Source of the DNA: Algoriphagus limi
Lineage (GTDB): Bacteria > Bacteroidota > Bacteroidia > Cytophagales > Cyclobacteriaceae
Direction of reading: 5' to 3'
NCBI RefSeq assembly: GCF_024919275.1
Contig: NZ_JANWGH010000001.1
Span: 1,744,296-1,808,295, forward strand
DNA length: 64,000 nucleotides
Under the pieces are notes generated by a model. The model worked only from the letters and a program-made list of their open reading frames with translations. It searched no databases and had not been told where the DNA came from. The position numbers and the translations under genes were made by a program. Every line of letters starts with the position of its first letter. Within the stretch, counting starts at the first letter, position 1. Positions 1-8,634 of the stretch are shown here, piece after piece.

Positions 1-1
1 T

Positions 2-358
2 ACTCAGGGAAATGACGAACAAATTACTCCGCTTCGCTTTTTGGCAGGAAGAAACAAGCAATTAATCCAACTTGAGCCTAATCTTTTCCTAATCAATTAT
101 TACAAAGGGATCAGCGAAGCTGCTTACCAAACTCGAATTGCAGAAGATGCTACTTACACTCCAACAATTGATCCCAAAGAAAATAGTATTATAATTATCT
201 TAGATGGGAAGCAGGTTGGAGCGGAGCTTCCCTCAGTGCCTGGGTCCATTTTATTTGGATTGGGTGATGGGAAATTTTTGGTTCAGGAACCCGAAAACCC
301 CGAAGTTGAAGAGGAAAAGACAAAATTCTCAGTCTATCAATTGATTAAAGATTCTTAA
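2..358 (+). CDS. C-terminal part of an unrecognised protein (5' end outside window)
   Basis: The reading frame is open from the first codon of the window to a TAA at 356-358, so this is the 3' end of a longer gene; an apparent TTG start at 41 is only an internal Leu codon. The visible 118 residues are rich in alternating hydrophobic strands and turns (SIIIILDGKQVG, SILFGLGDGKFLV), followed by an acidic stretch (EPENPEVEEEK). This looks like the last blades of a beta-propeller such as the DUF4221 type seen in Bacteroidota, but no diagnostic motif is present and I do not name it. It lies 5 nt upstream of the dehydrogenase gene and may be cotranscribed with it. Confidence 0.6.
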   Translation, partial: TQGNDEQITPLRFLAGRNKQLIQLEPNLFLINYYKGISEAAYQTRIAEDATYTPTIDPKENSIIIILDGKQVGAELPSVPGSILFGLGDGKFLVQEPENPEVEEEKTKFSVYQLIKDS

Positions 359-363
359 TAATT

Positions 364-1356
364 ATGCGTATTGCTTTTTTTAGTACCAAAAAATATGATC
401 GGGAAAGTTTTGAAAAATGGCTTCTTAACTATCCTCATCAAATCAGTTTTTTCGAAGCAAAACTAGATCACCGATCAGCGATTTTAGCTCAAGGGCATGA
501 GGCTGTCTGTGCTTTTGTCAATGACCAACTTGATGAGGCCACTTTGGAAATTTTGGCCTCAGAAGGAATTAAGCTCATAGCCCTACGTTGTGCGGGATAT
601 AACCAAGTTGACTTAGAAGCTGCCAAAAAGCTTAACATAAAAATCGTTAGAGTCCCTGCATACAGTCCAGAAGCAGTGGCCGAGCATGCTTTTGCCCTGA
701 TCTTGACTTTAAGTCGCAAAACCCATAAAGCTTACAATCGAGTCCGGGAGTCCAATTTTTCATTGGAAGGTCTGACTGGCTGCAACATTCACGGAAAAAC
801 AATCGGAGTTATTGGAACTGGTGCCATTGGAAGAGCTTTCTGCCGAATTGCAAAAGGCTTTGGTTGTCGGATTTTAGCTTATGATATTTTTGAAAATCCC
901 GAAATGAAATCTTTGGGAGTAGAATACTGCAGCCTCCATGAGCTTTTTTCAGAATCTAGTATCATTTCTTTGCATTGCCCCTTGACACCTGAAACTCATC
1001 ACATTATCAATAAAAAGTCCTTGCGAAGAATACAGGATGGATGCATGCTCATCAATACTTCCAGAGGTGGATTAATCGAAACCAAATCCGTGATTTCTGC
1101 TTTGAAAAAAGGTAAAATCGGTTTTTTGGGAATTGATGTATATGAGCAGGAAGAAGATCTATTCTTTCAAAACTTGTCAGAACAAATCCTTCAGGATGAG
1201 CAAATCGCTCGATTAATGACCTTTCCTAATGTCTTGATTACCGGTCACCAAGCATTCCTGACACGAGAGGCTTTGGATCAAATCGCAGAAACGACTTTGG
1301 AAAACATTTCTGCTTTCGAAGCAAATCAGGAATTAATAAATGAGGTGAAGCTATAA
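364..1356 (+). CDS. ldhA: D-2-hydroxyacid dehydrogenase, D-lactate dehydrogenase (LdhA-like)
   Basis: A 330-residue cytoplasmic NAD-dependent enzyme of the D-2-hydroxyacid dehydrogenase family, closest in layout to fermentative D-lactate dehydrogenase, which interconverts pyruvate and D-lactate. The Rossmann motif GVIGTGAIG is near residue 147. The family signature around INTSRGG carries the substrate-binding Arg, and GHQAFLT near the C-terminus carries the catalytic His. The acidic partner lies in the VYEQEEDL segment typical of LdhA. The YSPEAVAEHA motif is also characteristic of LdhA. Length matches the family (about 330). ATG start 5 nt after the upstream stop. The convergent porin gene ends 16 nt downstream. 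Substrate specificity is inferred from family resemblance. Confidence 0.85.
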   Translation: MRIAFFSTKKYDRESFEKWLLNYPHQISFFEAKLDHRSAILAQGHEAVCAFVNDQLDEATLEILASEGIKLIALRCAGYNQVDLEAAKKLNIKIVRVPAYSPEAVAEHAFALILTLSRKTHKAYNRVRESNFSLEGLTGCNIHGKTIGVIGTGAIGRAFCRIAKGFGCRILAYDIFENPEMKSLGVEYCSLHELFSESSIISLHCPLTPETHHIINKKSLRRIQDGCMLINTSRGGLIETKSVISALKKGKIGFLGIDVYEQEEDLFFQNLSEQILQDEQIARLMTFPNVLITGHQAFLTREALDQIAETTLENISAFEANQELINEVKL

Positions 1357-1371
1357 ACGTTAGAGACGAAC

Positions 1372-2715
1372 TTAATTGATCCGATAGTTGACAATCAGAT
1401 TCACGTGGATCATTTCCACCTTATTATAGCGTTGAGAAGGGGTTAAATCAGAAGAGCCTATCGCCTCTTTATTCATAATCAGCAGATGAAAATCAGTCTT
1501 CGACATGGAATCAGGCTTGTATTTTAGGCCCAAATTGATTTGTCTGTAAGAAGGGAAGGCGTATTTATTGTTGGGCGCATCAGATAATTCAGGTAGCCAA
1601 TGGAAACCCAAGTGTCCATAAACTCCCCAGCCTTTTCCGAAGTGGTATTCACTCAAAAGAGTTAACGCTGATAATTCACCCACACCTTCATTTCTTTCCC
1701 TCGGAATGAATGTATACCATGCGTCCTTCCCCCACTCTCTCGGGCTAAGCCATCTACCCTTACCTCCAAGCTGGGTAAAACCTATTGTTTTTTTCCATTT
1801 ACCAATTTCTGCTCCAGCTGAAACTGACATTACCCAATTTCGGTCTTCTGGATTTTTATATCGAAAAGAAACCTCCTGATTTCCCCCATCGCCTATCCCA
1901 TGCTGGAATCCAAGTTGAGCACCCAAAAGCCAGTTGACTCCTCCTGTATTTTTTGAAAATTTATAATTCCATTCACCCCAAAAGGTTGAAAAAAGATTGT
2001 TAGCTAAGGTATGAGAAAGGGTATAATGGTGCTTTTCTTTTAAATAGTCCACCTGAACAACACTTACGAAATCACTTTCTGTGTTGCCAAAATAGTTTGA
2101 AGGAGCTCCTGATTCATCCCGACCAACTCCATAGACGCCGATAGATTCCCCGACATTAAGAAACTTATTCGTGCCTCGGACCCGAAATCTATTGATATAC
2201 CAACCTGAGAATTTCCAGGATTTGGAAGGAGAAAAACTAACTGATACACCTTCCATCTCGGTTGGTGCCAATCGTCCATCGGCCGGATTAATCCAAGCTG
2301 TATTGATGGGCATTCTGCCGATGGAAAGTTTCCAGGACGCTGTTTGATAGCTCAGGTTTAAAGTTTCCAAGCTTCCGAAGGCTCGTTGCCCAGGTTCTAA
2401 AAAATTGAATAATCCAGTCTCATATCGATTTTCCCTCCCTGAAAAAGGTTCTATTTCCCAGATATCAGAACTAAACACATTAGCAAAACCTCTGTAAGCT
2501 GCATGCAAGGTCCATTTACTGTAAATTTTTGCTTTAAAGCCTAGAGCCAAAGAAGCCCCTAAAGCATAATCATCTCTGAAATCTTCCCGATAAGATGTAC
2601 TCATCCAAAAAGTCCGAGCATGGACCGTTGGATTAATCTGTACATTCTTTACACTTTCTTGGGAAAAAGAGGTTAATGGGCCGATTAAAAAAATCAGCGC
2701 GATCCAATGTTTCAT
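1372..2715 (-). CDS. Putative outer-membrane beta-barrel porin
   Basis: A 447-residue protein with a cleavable signal peptide (hydrophobic core IALIFLIGPLTSF, then SQES). The rest consists of alternating amphipathic strands rich in Tyr, Trp and Gly, with aromatic strand ends and no membrane helices, ending in a strand-like NLIVNYRIN. This is what an outer-membrane porin looks like; the layout recalls OprD-like or alginate-type porins, but I cannot assign a substrate. Its start codon overlaps the stop of the upstream diheme cytochrome gene by 4 nt (ATGA), so the two are probably translationally coupled and may act together, for example in supplying the cytochrome's substrate. That link is inference. 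Confidence 0.65.
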   Translation of the reverse strand: MKHWIALIFLIGPLTSFSQESVKNVQINPTVHARTFWMSTSYREDFRDDYALGASLALGFKAKIYSKWTLHAAYRGFANVFSSDIWEIEPFSGRENRYETGLFNFLEPGQRAFGSLETLNLSYQTASWKLSIGRMPINTAWINPADGRLAPTEMEGVSVSFSPSKSWKFSGWYINRFRVRGTNKFLNVGESIGVYGVGRDESGAPSNYFGNTESDFVSVVQVDYLKEKHHYTLSHTLANNLFSTFWGEWNYKFSKNTGGVNWLLGAQLGFQHGIGDGGNQEVSFRYKNPEDRNWVMSVSAGAEIGKWKKTIGFTQLGGKGRWLSPREWGKDAWYTFIPRERNEGVGELSALTLLSEYHFGKGWGVYGHLGFHWLPELSDAPNNKYAFPSYRQINLGLKYKPDSMSKTDFHLLIMNKEAIGSSDLTPSQRYNKVEMIHVNLIVNYRIN

Positions 2716-3779
2716 TGCCCTGAAGCTTTGGCTTCTACGATGGGTTTGAATGGTCCGAATTTATGCTGCTCTTCTGAGAAGCCGTCACTGTATGGTCCAA
2801 ATGGATGGTCCATCGGCTTCTTAGAAATATCTGGCCAATCGCCAGCTAAATTTTTGCTAGGTCTTTCCAAACTATTCACATAAGCAGCAACATCCCATGC
2901 GTCTTCATCCGAAATCAATGGGTTTTCATATGTTGCTCCCAATGGCATATTTGCTCGCACATAACCAGCAAATCGAGAAAGTCTGTAAAGACCTGCCCCA
3001 CTATTGTAGCTATGATCTCCCCAAAGTGGTGGATAGGTATACCCGCTTCCATCAGGCTTGGCAATACCTTGACCGTCAGCTTGGTGACAGCTTTGGCATT
3101 GATTTTCGTAAACAGTTTTTCCTCGTACAGGATCTGCAGCCCTATCTAGCAATGGAACTGCATAAATACCTGCTCCTTTTGGTTTTTCTCCTTTTGGTAC
3201 ATCCTTCCCAAGCCACTCCATGTAGGCTACCATAGCCTTCATTTCTTTAGAATTACGCTCGAGCGGTTGTCCATTCAAGCTTCGTTCGAAGCAATCATTA
3301 ATTCTTTTTGGAATATCTTCAGACTGACCGGATCGAGCTCTAATTTTGGGATAAGTTGCGGCAACAGCACCATAATTATTTCCCAGCGGAGCAGTTCCGG
3401 CATTCAAGTGACAGTTTTGACAATTCAGTCCGTTGGAGATTTTTCTAACACTTCCATTTGGACCAAGGTAAGCAGCCGTATTGGCGATCAACTCCTTACC
3501 ATATTTGATTTCATCTGCATTGGGCTCAGCATCCACAGTCTTCCAATCGGGTGCATGCCACATTCCTGCAGGATCTTCAAGAGCTTTGACCTTTGGTGCG
3601 GGTGCAGATACTTCGGCCAAAACCTGCGATTCATCTGGGGAAGCCACATCTAATCGAACTCCTGAATAAGCCAGGAAAAGAACCAATCCAATTACACCAA
3701 CCAAAGCGGTAATTAGAGCCAAAAGACCAACCATTAAGCCGATCAATTGAATGAATGATTTATTGCCTATCTGCTTCAT
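2712..3779 (-). CDS. Membrane-anchored diheme cytochrome c, TsdA-like (thiosulfate dehydrogenase family)
   Basis: A 355-residue protein with one N-terminal membrane segment (about residues 10-39) followed by a periplasmic part with two c-type heme sites, CQNCH (120-124) and CQSCH (228-232). Between them sits RINDCFERSLNG, with Cys163 where thiosulfate dehydrogenase TsdA has its conserved axial Cys ligand in a similar R-I-x-x-C-x-x-R-S context. TsdA oxidises thiosulfate to tetrathionate or runs the reverse reaction, passing electrons to other cytochromes. The homology to TsdA is read from these motifs. The actual substrate is not proven, and general electron transfer is an alternative. First gene of a two-gene operon with the downstream porin. 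Confidence 0.72.
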   Translation of the reverse strand: MKQIGNKSFIQLIGLMVGLLALITALVGVIGLVLFLAYSGVRLDVASPDESQVLAEVSAPAPKVKALEDPAGMWHAPDWKTVDAEPNADEIKYGKELIANTAAYLGPNGSVRKISNGLNCQNCHLNAGTAPLGNNYGAVAATYPKIRARSGQSEDIPKRINDCFERSLNGQPLERNSKEMKAMVAYMEWLGKDVPKGEKPKGAGIYAVPLLDRAADPVRGKTVYENQCQSCHQADGQGIAKPDGSGYTYPPLWGDHSYNSGAGLYRLSRFAGYVRANMPLGATYENPLISDEDAWDVAAYVNSLERPSKNLAGDWPDISKKPMDHPFGPYSDGFSEEQHKFGPFKPIVEAKASGQ

Positions 3780-3868
3780 TTTTTATCTTAATCTAGCACA
3801 AATGTGGCAAAAATCTATCCCCCCTTGCTGTGACTTGGGTCACAGGAGAGCATTTTTGGAAGCAAAAC

Positions 3869-4591
3869 TCAAAAAAGCAAAACTCTTGCTGAAAAAACCG
3901 TTTTTTCCTCGGACTTTCCTACTAGTTGAATTCCTTGATCAACAGCAGCTTGGAAAATTACCAATTGATCCCCTAAAAAACACTCAGCCAAATAGTTGAT
4001 AGAGAGAAATTGAATCCCCGGAGAACCCTCTATTATTCCATCTTCAATCCATCGGATATAACTGGTATTGTTCACATGATTTTGCAGGTCCAAATCAGAA
4101 GGCTGAACTTTGATTGAAAATGATTTTTCTCCCAAATCCCGGATTCTATGCTTTTCCGGAATCCAATCAGGCTTTTGGTTGATTTGAAATAGTTCAGGAG
4201 GCAAAACTGAATCTGGCTTAACAATTCGTTTAGTTTCTGCGTCCAACAAAACCCATGAACTCATTCCGCTAGCTAATTCCTCTCCCTTTGAATCCACCAT
4301 CAGAAATTCTCTAAAAGCAAAAAGGCCTTCAACCCCTCTTCCTGCAGTATAGACACTTACTTCTTGACCCCAAACCGGCATTTGGATCACTTTGATCTCC
4401 AGGCGGGATAGCACCCACATTCGATTCTCCTTTTGCAGATTTCTGCCAAAATCACCTGAATCCGCATGTCTCCAGGCCACTTCCTGAAATAAATCCGCCA
4501 AATCTTTGGGTCTCAAATTCCCAGATGGATTCACCTGAAAGGAACCAATCTCAAATTCATGGTGAAATTGAAATGTCTCCGGATTGCTCAT
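3869..4591 (-). CDS. Acyl-ACP thioesterase (FatA-type hotdog fold)
   Basis: A 240-residue cytoplasmic protein of the bacterial acyl-ACP thioesterase family, expected to release free fatty acids from acyl carrier protein. Two hotdog domains are visible: an N-terminal one beginning FEIGSFQVNPSGNLRP, with LADLFQEVAWRHAD near residue 40, and a second one containing the family's conserved DLDLQNHVNN motif, which holds the Asn and His used in catalysis, followed by YIRWIEDG. Length is normal for the bacterial family. Its start overlaps the end of the upstream MFS transporter gene by 4 nt, indicating a two-gene operon. Chain-length preference cannot be read from sequence. Confidence 0.8.
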   Translation of the reverse strand: MSNPETFQFHHEFEIGSFQVNPSGNLRPKDLADLFQEVAWRHADSGDFGRNLQKENRMWVLSRLEIKVIQMPVWGQEVSVYTAGRGVEGLFAFREFLMVDSKGEELASGMSSWVLLDAETKRIVKPDSVLPPELFQINQKPDWIPEKHRIRDLGEKSFSIKVQPSDLDLQNHVNNTSYIRWIEDGIIEGSPGIQFLSINYLAECFLGDQLVIFQAAVDQGIQLVGKSEEKTVFSARVLLF

Positions 4592-5751
4592 GATTCTTTT
4601 TGATTTTGTGCAGGGAAAAACACCTGCTTTCGAATGGTAGAAAGTAATGCGATTCCAAGCCCGTTGACAGCAATTAAAGCAAAGGAAATTTTGAGGCTAA
4701 ATAAGTCTGCAATAAAACCTATCAAAGGAGGACCTATTAAAAAGCCGAAGAAGGAAATTGTCGAAACAAGAGCGAGCGCAATTCCAGGTGAATAAAGAGT
4801 AGATCGGCCAGCTACACTGTAGGAAACAGGAACAATGGAAGCTACTCCAAACCCTACCAACAAGAACCCCAAAGTAGCCCAAACGATGGTAGGTGCCAAT
4901 ACAGAAATACTTAATCCTGTAAAAATCAAAATCCCACTCATTCGTAAAATAGGAACCTTTCCAAAACCCTGAATAAACCGATCAGAAATGAATCTCCCAG
5001 AGGCCATAGTTCCCATAAAAGCTACATAACCTAAGGTCACCCATTCCGCCGGAGCCTCTACCACCTTTTTGAAATAAACTCCACTCCAATCAAACATACA
5101 GCCTTCGGTCATCATCCCTAAAAAGGAGATCAAACCTACGCGCAACAATAATTCATCGGGTTTCTTCAAAACCAACCCTCCAGCATCGGAACGGGATTTT
5201 TCTTCAAAAATGAATCCCCTACTGGACAAAATGATACTGAAAGATAATCCGGCTACTACCAAATAATGGTAAAATGGAATCCATCCCAAACCTATCATCA
5301 CAGCTCCGATTCCAGCACCTACAAAACCCGCCATACTCCACAAACCATGAAAAGACGCCAGAATGCTGCGTCCATATTCATCCTCAAAATCCAACGCTTG
5401 GGTATTGAGTGCTATATTCATGATGTTTCCTAGCAAACCGAAGGTCATCAAGACCAAAACTAACATCCAAAGCGAGGGACTTAATCCAATCAAAGGCAGG
5501 CTTAGCGCATAGGCAAAGCTTCCCCAAAGAATGACTTTTTTGCTACCATAGTGATGCACGGACCAGCCTGCAATGGGTAGTCCAATAATTGACCCAATAG
5601 GTAAAAACAGCAAAATCGATCCTAATTGACCCTCACTCAGATCAAATTTGGCTTGAATATCCGGAATGCGGGCAGCCCAACTTGCGAAGCAGAGCCCCAA
5701 AAAAAAGAACATGCTTCCGATTGCAATTCTGCGTTTTAAGAGGAAATTCAT
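4588..5751 (-). CDS. MFS transporter (YbjJ-like)
   Basis: A 387-residue polytopic inner-membrane protein with about twelve hydrophobic segments. I chose the ATG at 5751 (MNFLLKRR) rather than an in-frame ATG nine codons upstream, because the basic N-terminus then directly precedes TM1. The segment FASWAARIPDIQ followed by LGSILLFLPIGSIIGLPIAGW matches the YbjJ-like branch of the major facilitator superfamily, members of which are usually annotated as sugar or drug efflux-type permeases. The motif between TM2 and TM3, HHYGSKKVI, is the MFS loop. Substrate unknown. It overlaps the thioesterase gene by 4 nt, so export of a lipid-related compound is conceivable but not shown. Confidence 0.7.
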   Translation of the reverse strand: MNFLLKRRIAIGSMFFFLGLCFASWAARIPDIQAKFDLSEGQLGSILLFLPIGSIIGLPIAGWSVHHYGSKKVILWGSFAYALSLPLIGLSPSLWMLVLVLMTFGLLGNIMNIALNTQALDFEDEYGRSILASFHGLWSMAGFVGAGIGAVMIGLGWIPFYHYLVVAGLSFSIILSSRGFIFEEKSRSDAGGLVLKKPDELLLRVGLISFLGMMTEGCMFDWSGVYFKKVVEAPAEWVTLGYVAFMGTMASGRFISDRFIQGFGKVPILRMSGILIFTGLSISVLAPTIVWATLGFLLVGFGVASIVPVSYSVAGRSTLYSPGIALALVSTISFFGFLIGPPLIGFIADLFSLKISFALIAVNGLGIALLSTIRKQVFFPAQNQKES

Positions 5752-5865
5752 GGATAGGTTTGAGCAAAGAGAACACAAATTACCGAATTACTCTGCTACT
5801 ATCCCAACCTTTTCCAAATTCGGAAACTATTTGAGCGAAGTGCTGTTTTACCAAAAACAATTACC

Positions 5866-5952
5866 ATGGAATTTATCATCGTAGGAGGAATCATCCTAAC
5901 CATTATCCTCTTGATCCGCTTTATTATATCGAGGGTTTTTCAGAAGCCCTAG
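5866..5952 (+). CDS. Possible 28-residue single-span membrane microprotein
   Basis: A short reading frame, ATG at 5866 to TAG at 5950-5952, encodes 28 residues beginning MEFIIVGGIILTIILLIRF and ending with a basic tail (SRVFQKP). It would form one membrane helix with an Arg/Lys-rich end. It sits alone in the 213-nt gap between the minus-strand MFS start and the convergent end of the 180-residue protein gene. No promoter motif of the TAnnTTTG kind is obvious. AT-rich gaps can produce such frames by chance, but the composition is strongly membrane-like. Confidence 0.35.
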   Translation: MEFIIVGGIILTIILLIRFIISRVFQKP

Positions 5953-5964
5953 GAGCATAAATTT

Positions 5965-6507
5965 TTAGTCTTTCCCACCACTCCCTTTGAATTGATCTTC
6001 CTTGTAAGCAAAAAGTACATTGAAAGTGGTCAAGGAGCCGTAGCATCGGGTGATATATTGCTGCAAATGAACCCTATCCTCATCATCTAACTTGGGATGA
6101 TTGTTGATATTCTGTTCCAAAACCCGCAATTTTTCCCGAACCATGACGATTTTATGAAAAAAGGTATCCATAGGTATTTCTTTGGATTGAAGATCAGAAT
6201 CTCCTGGTTCTAGTGTAACAGACCCTCCAATCCATTTTCCACCCAAAGGCACAATTGGGGCCCTTTCTGAAGTTTGAGCCAAAGCTTCCCGTATCGCTTT
6301 TTCTACATCCTTGAGTGTCAACATAGGGAAATCAGGCTTTTTTGCCTCTTCTACTTCGAAACCCTCATAATCCCGGGCCAGCGTTTTGATTTCCTCTGTG
6401 TTATAAAAATAGATTTTGTAATAACTCTCATCGACAGAGAGAATCATTCCTACTCCAAACTTAGGGTGACGGAGTTTACTTCCTGGGGCTAATTCACTGG
6501 TAGACAT
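5965..6507 (-). CDS. Conserved hypothetical protein with UvrD-tail-like N-terminal module
   Basis: A 180-residue soluble protein I cannot assign. Its N-terminus, SKLRHPKFGVGMILSVDESYY, resembles the Tudor/SH3-like tail of UvrD/PcrA helicases (H-x-x-F-G-x-G motif), a module that mediates protein contacts with RNA polymerase. The middle (about 60-90) is helical, and the C-terminal 70 residues are a charged helical region (FFHKIVMVREKLRVLEQNINNHPKLDDEDR). No signal peptide or membrane segment. Ends with SGGKD. The lone Tudor-like module suggests a nucleic-acid or polymerase-related role, which is inference. The upstream gap to the DoxX gene is divergent. Confidence 0.6.
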   Translation of the reverse strand: MSTSELAPGSKLRHPKFGVGMILSVDESYYKIYFYNTEEIKTLARDYEGFEVEEAKKPDFPMLTLKDVEKAIREALAQTSERAPIVPLGGKWIGGSVTLEPGDSDLQSKEIPMDTFFHKIVMVREKLRVLEQNINNHPKLDDEDRVHLQQYITRCYGSLTTFNVLFAYKEDQFKGSGGKD

Positions 6508-6611
6508 AATGCTGAAATTCGATTTATATATTCCTAAATTAGAAATAAAATGAGTTTTCAGCTATTCAATTGTAACCTTTACCCATTGCAATCATTATCC
6601 GCAAAAAGCCC

Positions 6612-7202
6612 ATGCTATCTCCAAAAACAAAAAGAACCTTCCTCAATTTAATTGCCGTCTTCTTGGGATTTACCTTTTTCGGTGCAGGCATGGCTAAGCT
6701 ATATGCTGAGCACCAATATTTTGGATGGATTGGACCAACTTGGTTGGTCGAAAAATTGGAAGAATATGGGTTAGGTTTTTATGGTCAATTCATTGCGCTG
6801 TCTCAAATTTTAATCGGTTACTTATTAATTACAACCCGATATAAACTTTTGGGTAGCATTATGTTAATCCCAATGATTTTGAATATTCTGATGATCACTA
6901 TTTCATTGGAATGGAAAGGCACCCCTTTCGTTTTGGGAGGACTCCTTACTCTAAATCTTTTGATTCTTTGGCATTACAGAGACTTTTTTGCTCCCCTTAT
7001 TAATGAAGGAAAAAGTGGAAATCAACCCAAATCAAGGCAAAAAAGAACCTGGAAAGGTCATATGGTTTGGACCGTAGGTTTAGCCTTGCAATTTGTCTCC
7101 ATAGCAATTTCTTTTTCTTCGATATGGCTAGCTTTCGGCACCTCCATGATTGGAATAATCATTTCGCTATTAAGTTTTAAAGTGGACAAAATCAACCAAT
7201 AA
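6612..7202 (+). CDS. DoxX-like integral membrane protein
   Basis: A 196-residue protein with about five to six hydrophobic segments. The first segment, FLGFTFFGAGMAKL, has the G-x-x-K pattern typical of DoxX/DoxD-like proteins, small membrane proteins linked in various bacteria to redox or detoxification functions. The N-terminus is short and basic (MLSPKTKRTF). There is a hydrophilic basic loop at about residues 135-150 (NQPKSRQKRTWKG). The VOC protein gene follows 33 nt downstream on the same strand and could be cotranscribed. The specific function is unknown. Confidence 0.6.
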   Translation: MLSPKTKRTFLNLIAVFLGFTFFGAGMAKLYAEHQYFGWIGPTWLVEKLEEYGLGFYGQFIALSQILIGYLLITTRYKLLGSIMLIPMILNILMITISLEWKGTPFVLGGLLTLNLLILWHYRDFFAPLINEGKSGNQPKSRQKRTWKGHMVWTVGLALQFVSIAISFSSIWLAFGTSMIGIIISLLSFKVDKINQ

Positions 7203-7235
7203 TTTTTATCTTGAATCACACTAAACTTAATTGAA

Positions 7236-7667
7236 ATGAAAATTTTTCCTTATCTGAATTTTGACGGACATGCCGAAGAAGCAATTTTATTTTATCAGAC
7301 AGTTTTAGGTGGCGAATTGGAGGGCGGTTTTCAATATTTCAGCGAAATACCAGGCATGGATATTCCTGAATCTGATCTGCATCGGGTGATGCATGTAAGC
7401 CTTCACATCAATCAACAGTTCAAGATAATGGCTTCAGACATCCTCCCTTCAATGAGAAAGCCATTTATTCAAGGAAATTCCAATTACTTATCTATAGATG
7501 CGGATTCGAAAGAATCTGGATCGGAAATTTTTGAAAAACTTTCTGCAGGAGGAAATGTAGAAATGGATTACCAAAAAACCTTTTGGGGAGCTTATTTCGG
7601 AAGCTTTAGGGATAAATTTGGGGTAGGTTGGATGATAAATTACGATTTAAAACACGGGGAGTCTTGA
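7236..7667 (+). CDS. VOC family (PhnB/glyoxalase-like) protein
   Basis: A 143-residue soluble protein. The start MKIFPYLNFDGHAEEAILFYQ, then VLGGE, is the hallmark of PhnB-like members of the vicinal oxygen chelate superfamily. The expected second-half features DADSKESGSEIFEKL and FWGAYFGSFRDKFGVGWMINY are also present. Members bind a metal through His/Glu residues; many PhnB proteins lack a known activity and may be metal-binding resistance or isomerase-like enzymes. Length is normal. It follows the DoxX-like gene on the same strand. Confidence 0.8.
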   Translation: MKIFPYLNFDGHAEEAILFYQTVLGGELEGGFQYFSEIPGMDIPESDLHRVMHVSLHINQQFKIMASDILPSMRKPFIQGNSNYLSIDADSKESGSEIFEKLSAGGNVEMDYQKTFWGAYFGSFRDKFGVGWMINYDLKHGES

Positions 7668-7737
7668 TCTAAGTAAAAGACATTCAGCATGCTAAATTTC
7701 TATATGCTGAAAAAGCCCCAATCTTTTGAAGAATGTA

Positions 7738-7767
7738 TTGAAAAGAGCAAATTTTGCCTTACCTTTG
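7738..7767 (+). promoter_or_regulatory. Bacteroidota-type promoter for SRP RNA
   Basis: TTG at 7738-7740 and TACCTTTG at 7760-7767 are separated by 19 nt. This fits the Bacteroidota primary sigma factor consensus (TTG ... TAnnTTTG). Transcription would begin about 7 nt later, right at the first stem of the SRP RNA. Confidence 0.65.
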
Positions 7768-7862
7768 CTGCCCGGCGGCACGACCAGCTCCTGCTGAATC
7801 CCCCAGGTCCGGAAGGAAGCAAGGGTAGGTGGTTGTAGCGGTGCGATGCCGCCTCTTTTTTT
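7768..7862 (+). ncRNA. ffs: Signal recognition particle 4.5S-type RNA
   Basis: The stretch contains the conserved SRP RNA apical domain, with the asymmetric-loop and GGAA-tetraloop segments CAGGTCCGGAAGGAAGCA and AGGGTA. A basal stem is formed by GGCGGCA (7774-7780) pairing perfectly with TGCCGCC (7847-7853), and a T-run follows (7854-7861). The size of about 90 nt is that of the small bacterial form lacking the Alu domain. It pairs with Ffh for cotranslational targeting to the membrane. A matching promoter lies immediately upstream. Exact ends are estimated. Confidence 0.9.
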
Positions 7863-7909
7863 ACCTTCTTCGATTTCGAAATTTCCATTCCTTATCCTGA
7901 TTAAAGTTT

Positions 7910-7917
7910 TAACTTTG
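7910..7917 (+). promoter_or_regulatory. TAnnTTTG -7 element upstream of the fsa gene
   Basis: TAACTTTG lies 48 nt before the aldolase start codon. It matches the Bacteroidota -7 consensus; no clear TTG is seen at the expected -33 distance, so the call rests on one element. Confidence 0.4.
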
Positions 7918-7965
7918 CTTCAAGGGAAATTTTTACCCATTGCTTTCAACCAAAACTAGTATTTC

Positions 7966-8625
7966 ATGAAATTCTTTATTGACACAGCAAACCTTGCCGA
8001 AATCCAAGAAGCCTATGACTTGGGTGTTTTAGACGGGGTAACCACCAATCCTTCTTTAATGGCTAAAGAAGGGATCACCGGAGAAGATCAAATCCGGGCG
8101 CATTACAAAGCTATCTGCGATATCGTAGATGACAAAGTAAGTGCTGAGGTGATCTCTACGGATTTTGAGGGAATGATCCGCGAAGGAAAGGAGCTTGCCA
8201 AAATTGATGATAAAATCGTGGTTAAAATCCCGATGATCAAAGAAGGAGTAAAAGCTATCAAACACCTCCACAGCGAAGGAATCCGCACCAATTGTACTTT
8301 AATTTTCTCTGCTGGTCAGGCTATTTTGGCTGCGAAAGCAGGTGCTACTTATGTTTCCCCATTCATCGGTAGATTGGATGATATTTCGTTCGATGGTCTC
8401 GAATTGATCGAGCAAATCGTGCACATTTATCAAACCTATGGCTTTTCTACAGAGGTTTTGGCAGCGAGTATTCGTCATACCATGCACCTAATCAAGTGTG
8501 CTGAAATTGGTGCTGATGTAGCGACCTGCCCTCTTAAAGTAATCACCGGTTTGCTCAATCACCCACTGACCGACAAAGGCTTGGCACAGTTTCTGGCTGA
8601 TCATGCCAAAGCAGCTGGAAAGTAA
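7966..8625 (+). CDS. fsa: Fructose-6-phosphate aldolase / small transaldolase (TalC/Fsa family)
   Basis: A 219-residue TIM-barrel enzyme of the small transaldolase subfamily. It begins [13 protein letters not shown], followed by [17 protein letters not shown], the signature of this family. The Schiff-base Lys lies in VVKIPMI (about residue 86). [11 protein letters not shown] and [11 protein letters not shown] are the conserved barrel strands. The enzyme either performs the transaldolase step of the non-oxidative pentose phosphate pathway or cleaves fructose-6-phosphate; many such proteins are true transaldolases, so both remain possible. A 10-bp hairpin follows the gene. Confidence 0.9.
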   Translation: MKFFIDTANLAEIQEAYDLGVLDGVTTNPSLMAKEGITGEDQIRAHYKAICDIVDDKVSAEVISTDFEGMIREGKELAKIDDKIVVKIPMIKEGVKAIKHLHSEGIRTNCTLIFSAGQAILAAKAGATYVSPFIGRLDDISFDGLELIEQIVHIYQTYGFSTEVLAASIRHTMHLIKCAEIGADVATCPLKVITGLLNHPLTDKGLAQFLADHAKAAGK

Positions 8626-8634
8626 ACAAATCAG

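Noticed and set aside
2897..3669. Plus-strand frames opposite the cytochrome gene
   Set aside because: Antisense to a coding region with clear heme motifs; translated sequence lacks any recognisable family.
7683..7711. Hairpin TTCAGCAT/ATGCTGAA after the VOC gene
   Set aside because: No U-tract follows on either strand, so I do not call it a terminator; it may be a weak structure.
7700..7888. 62-residue minus-strand frame over the SRP RNA
   Set aside because: It overlaps the SRP RNA on the opposite strand and has no protein-like features.
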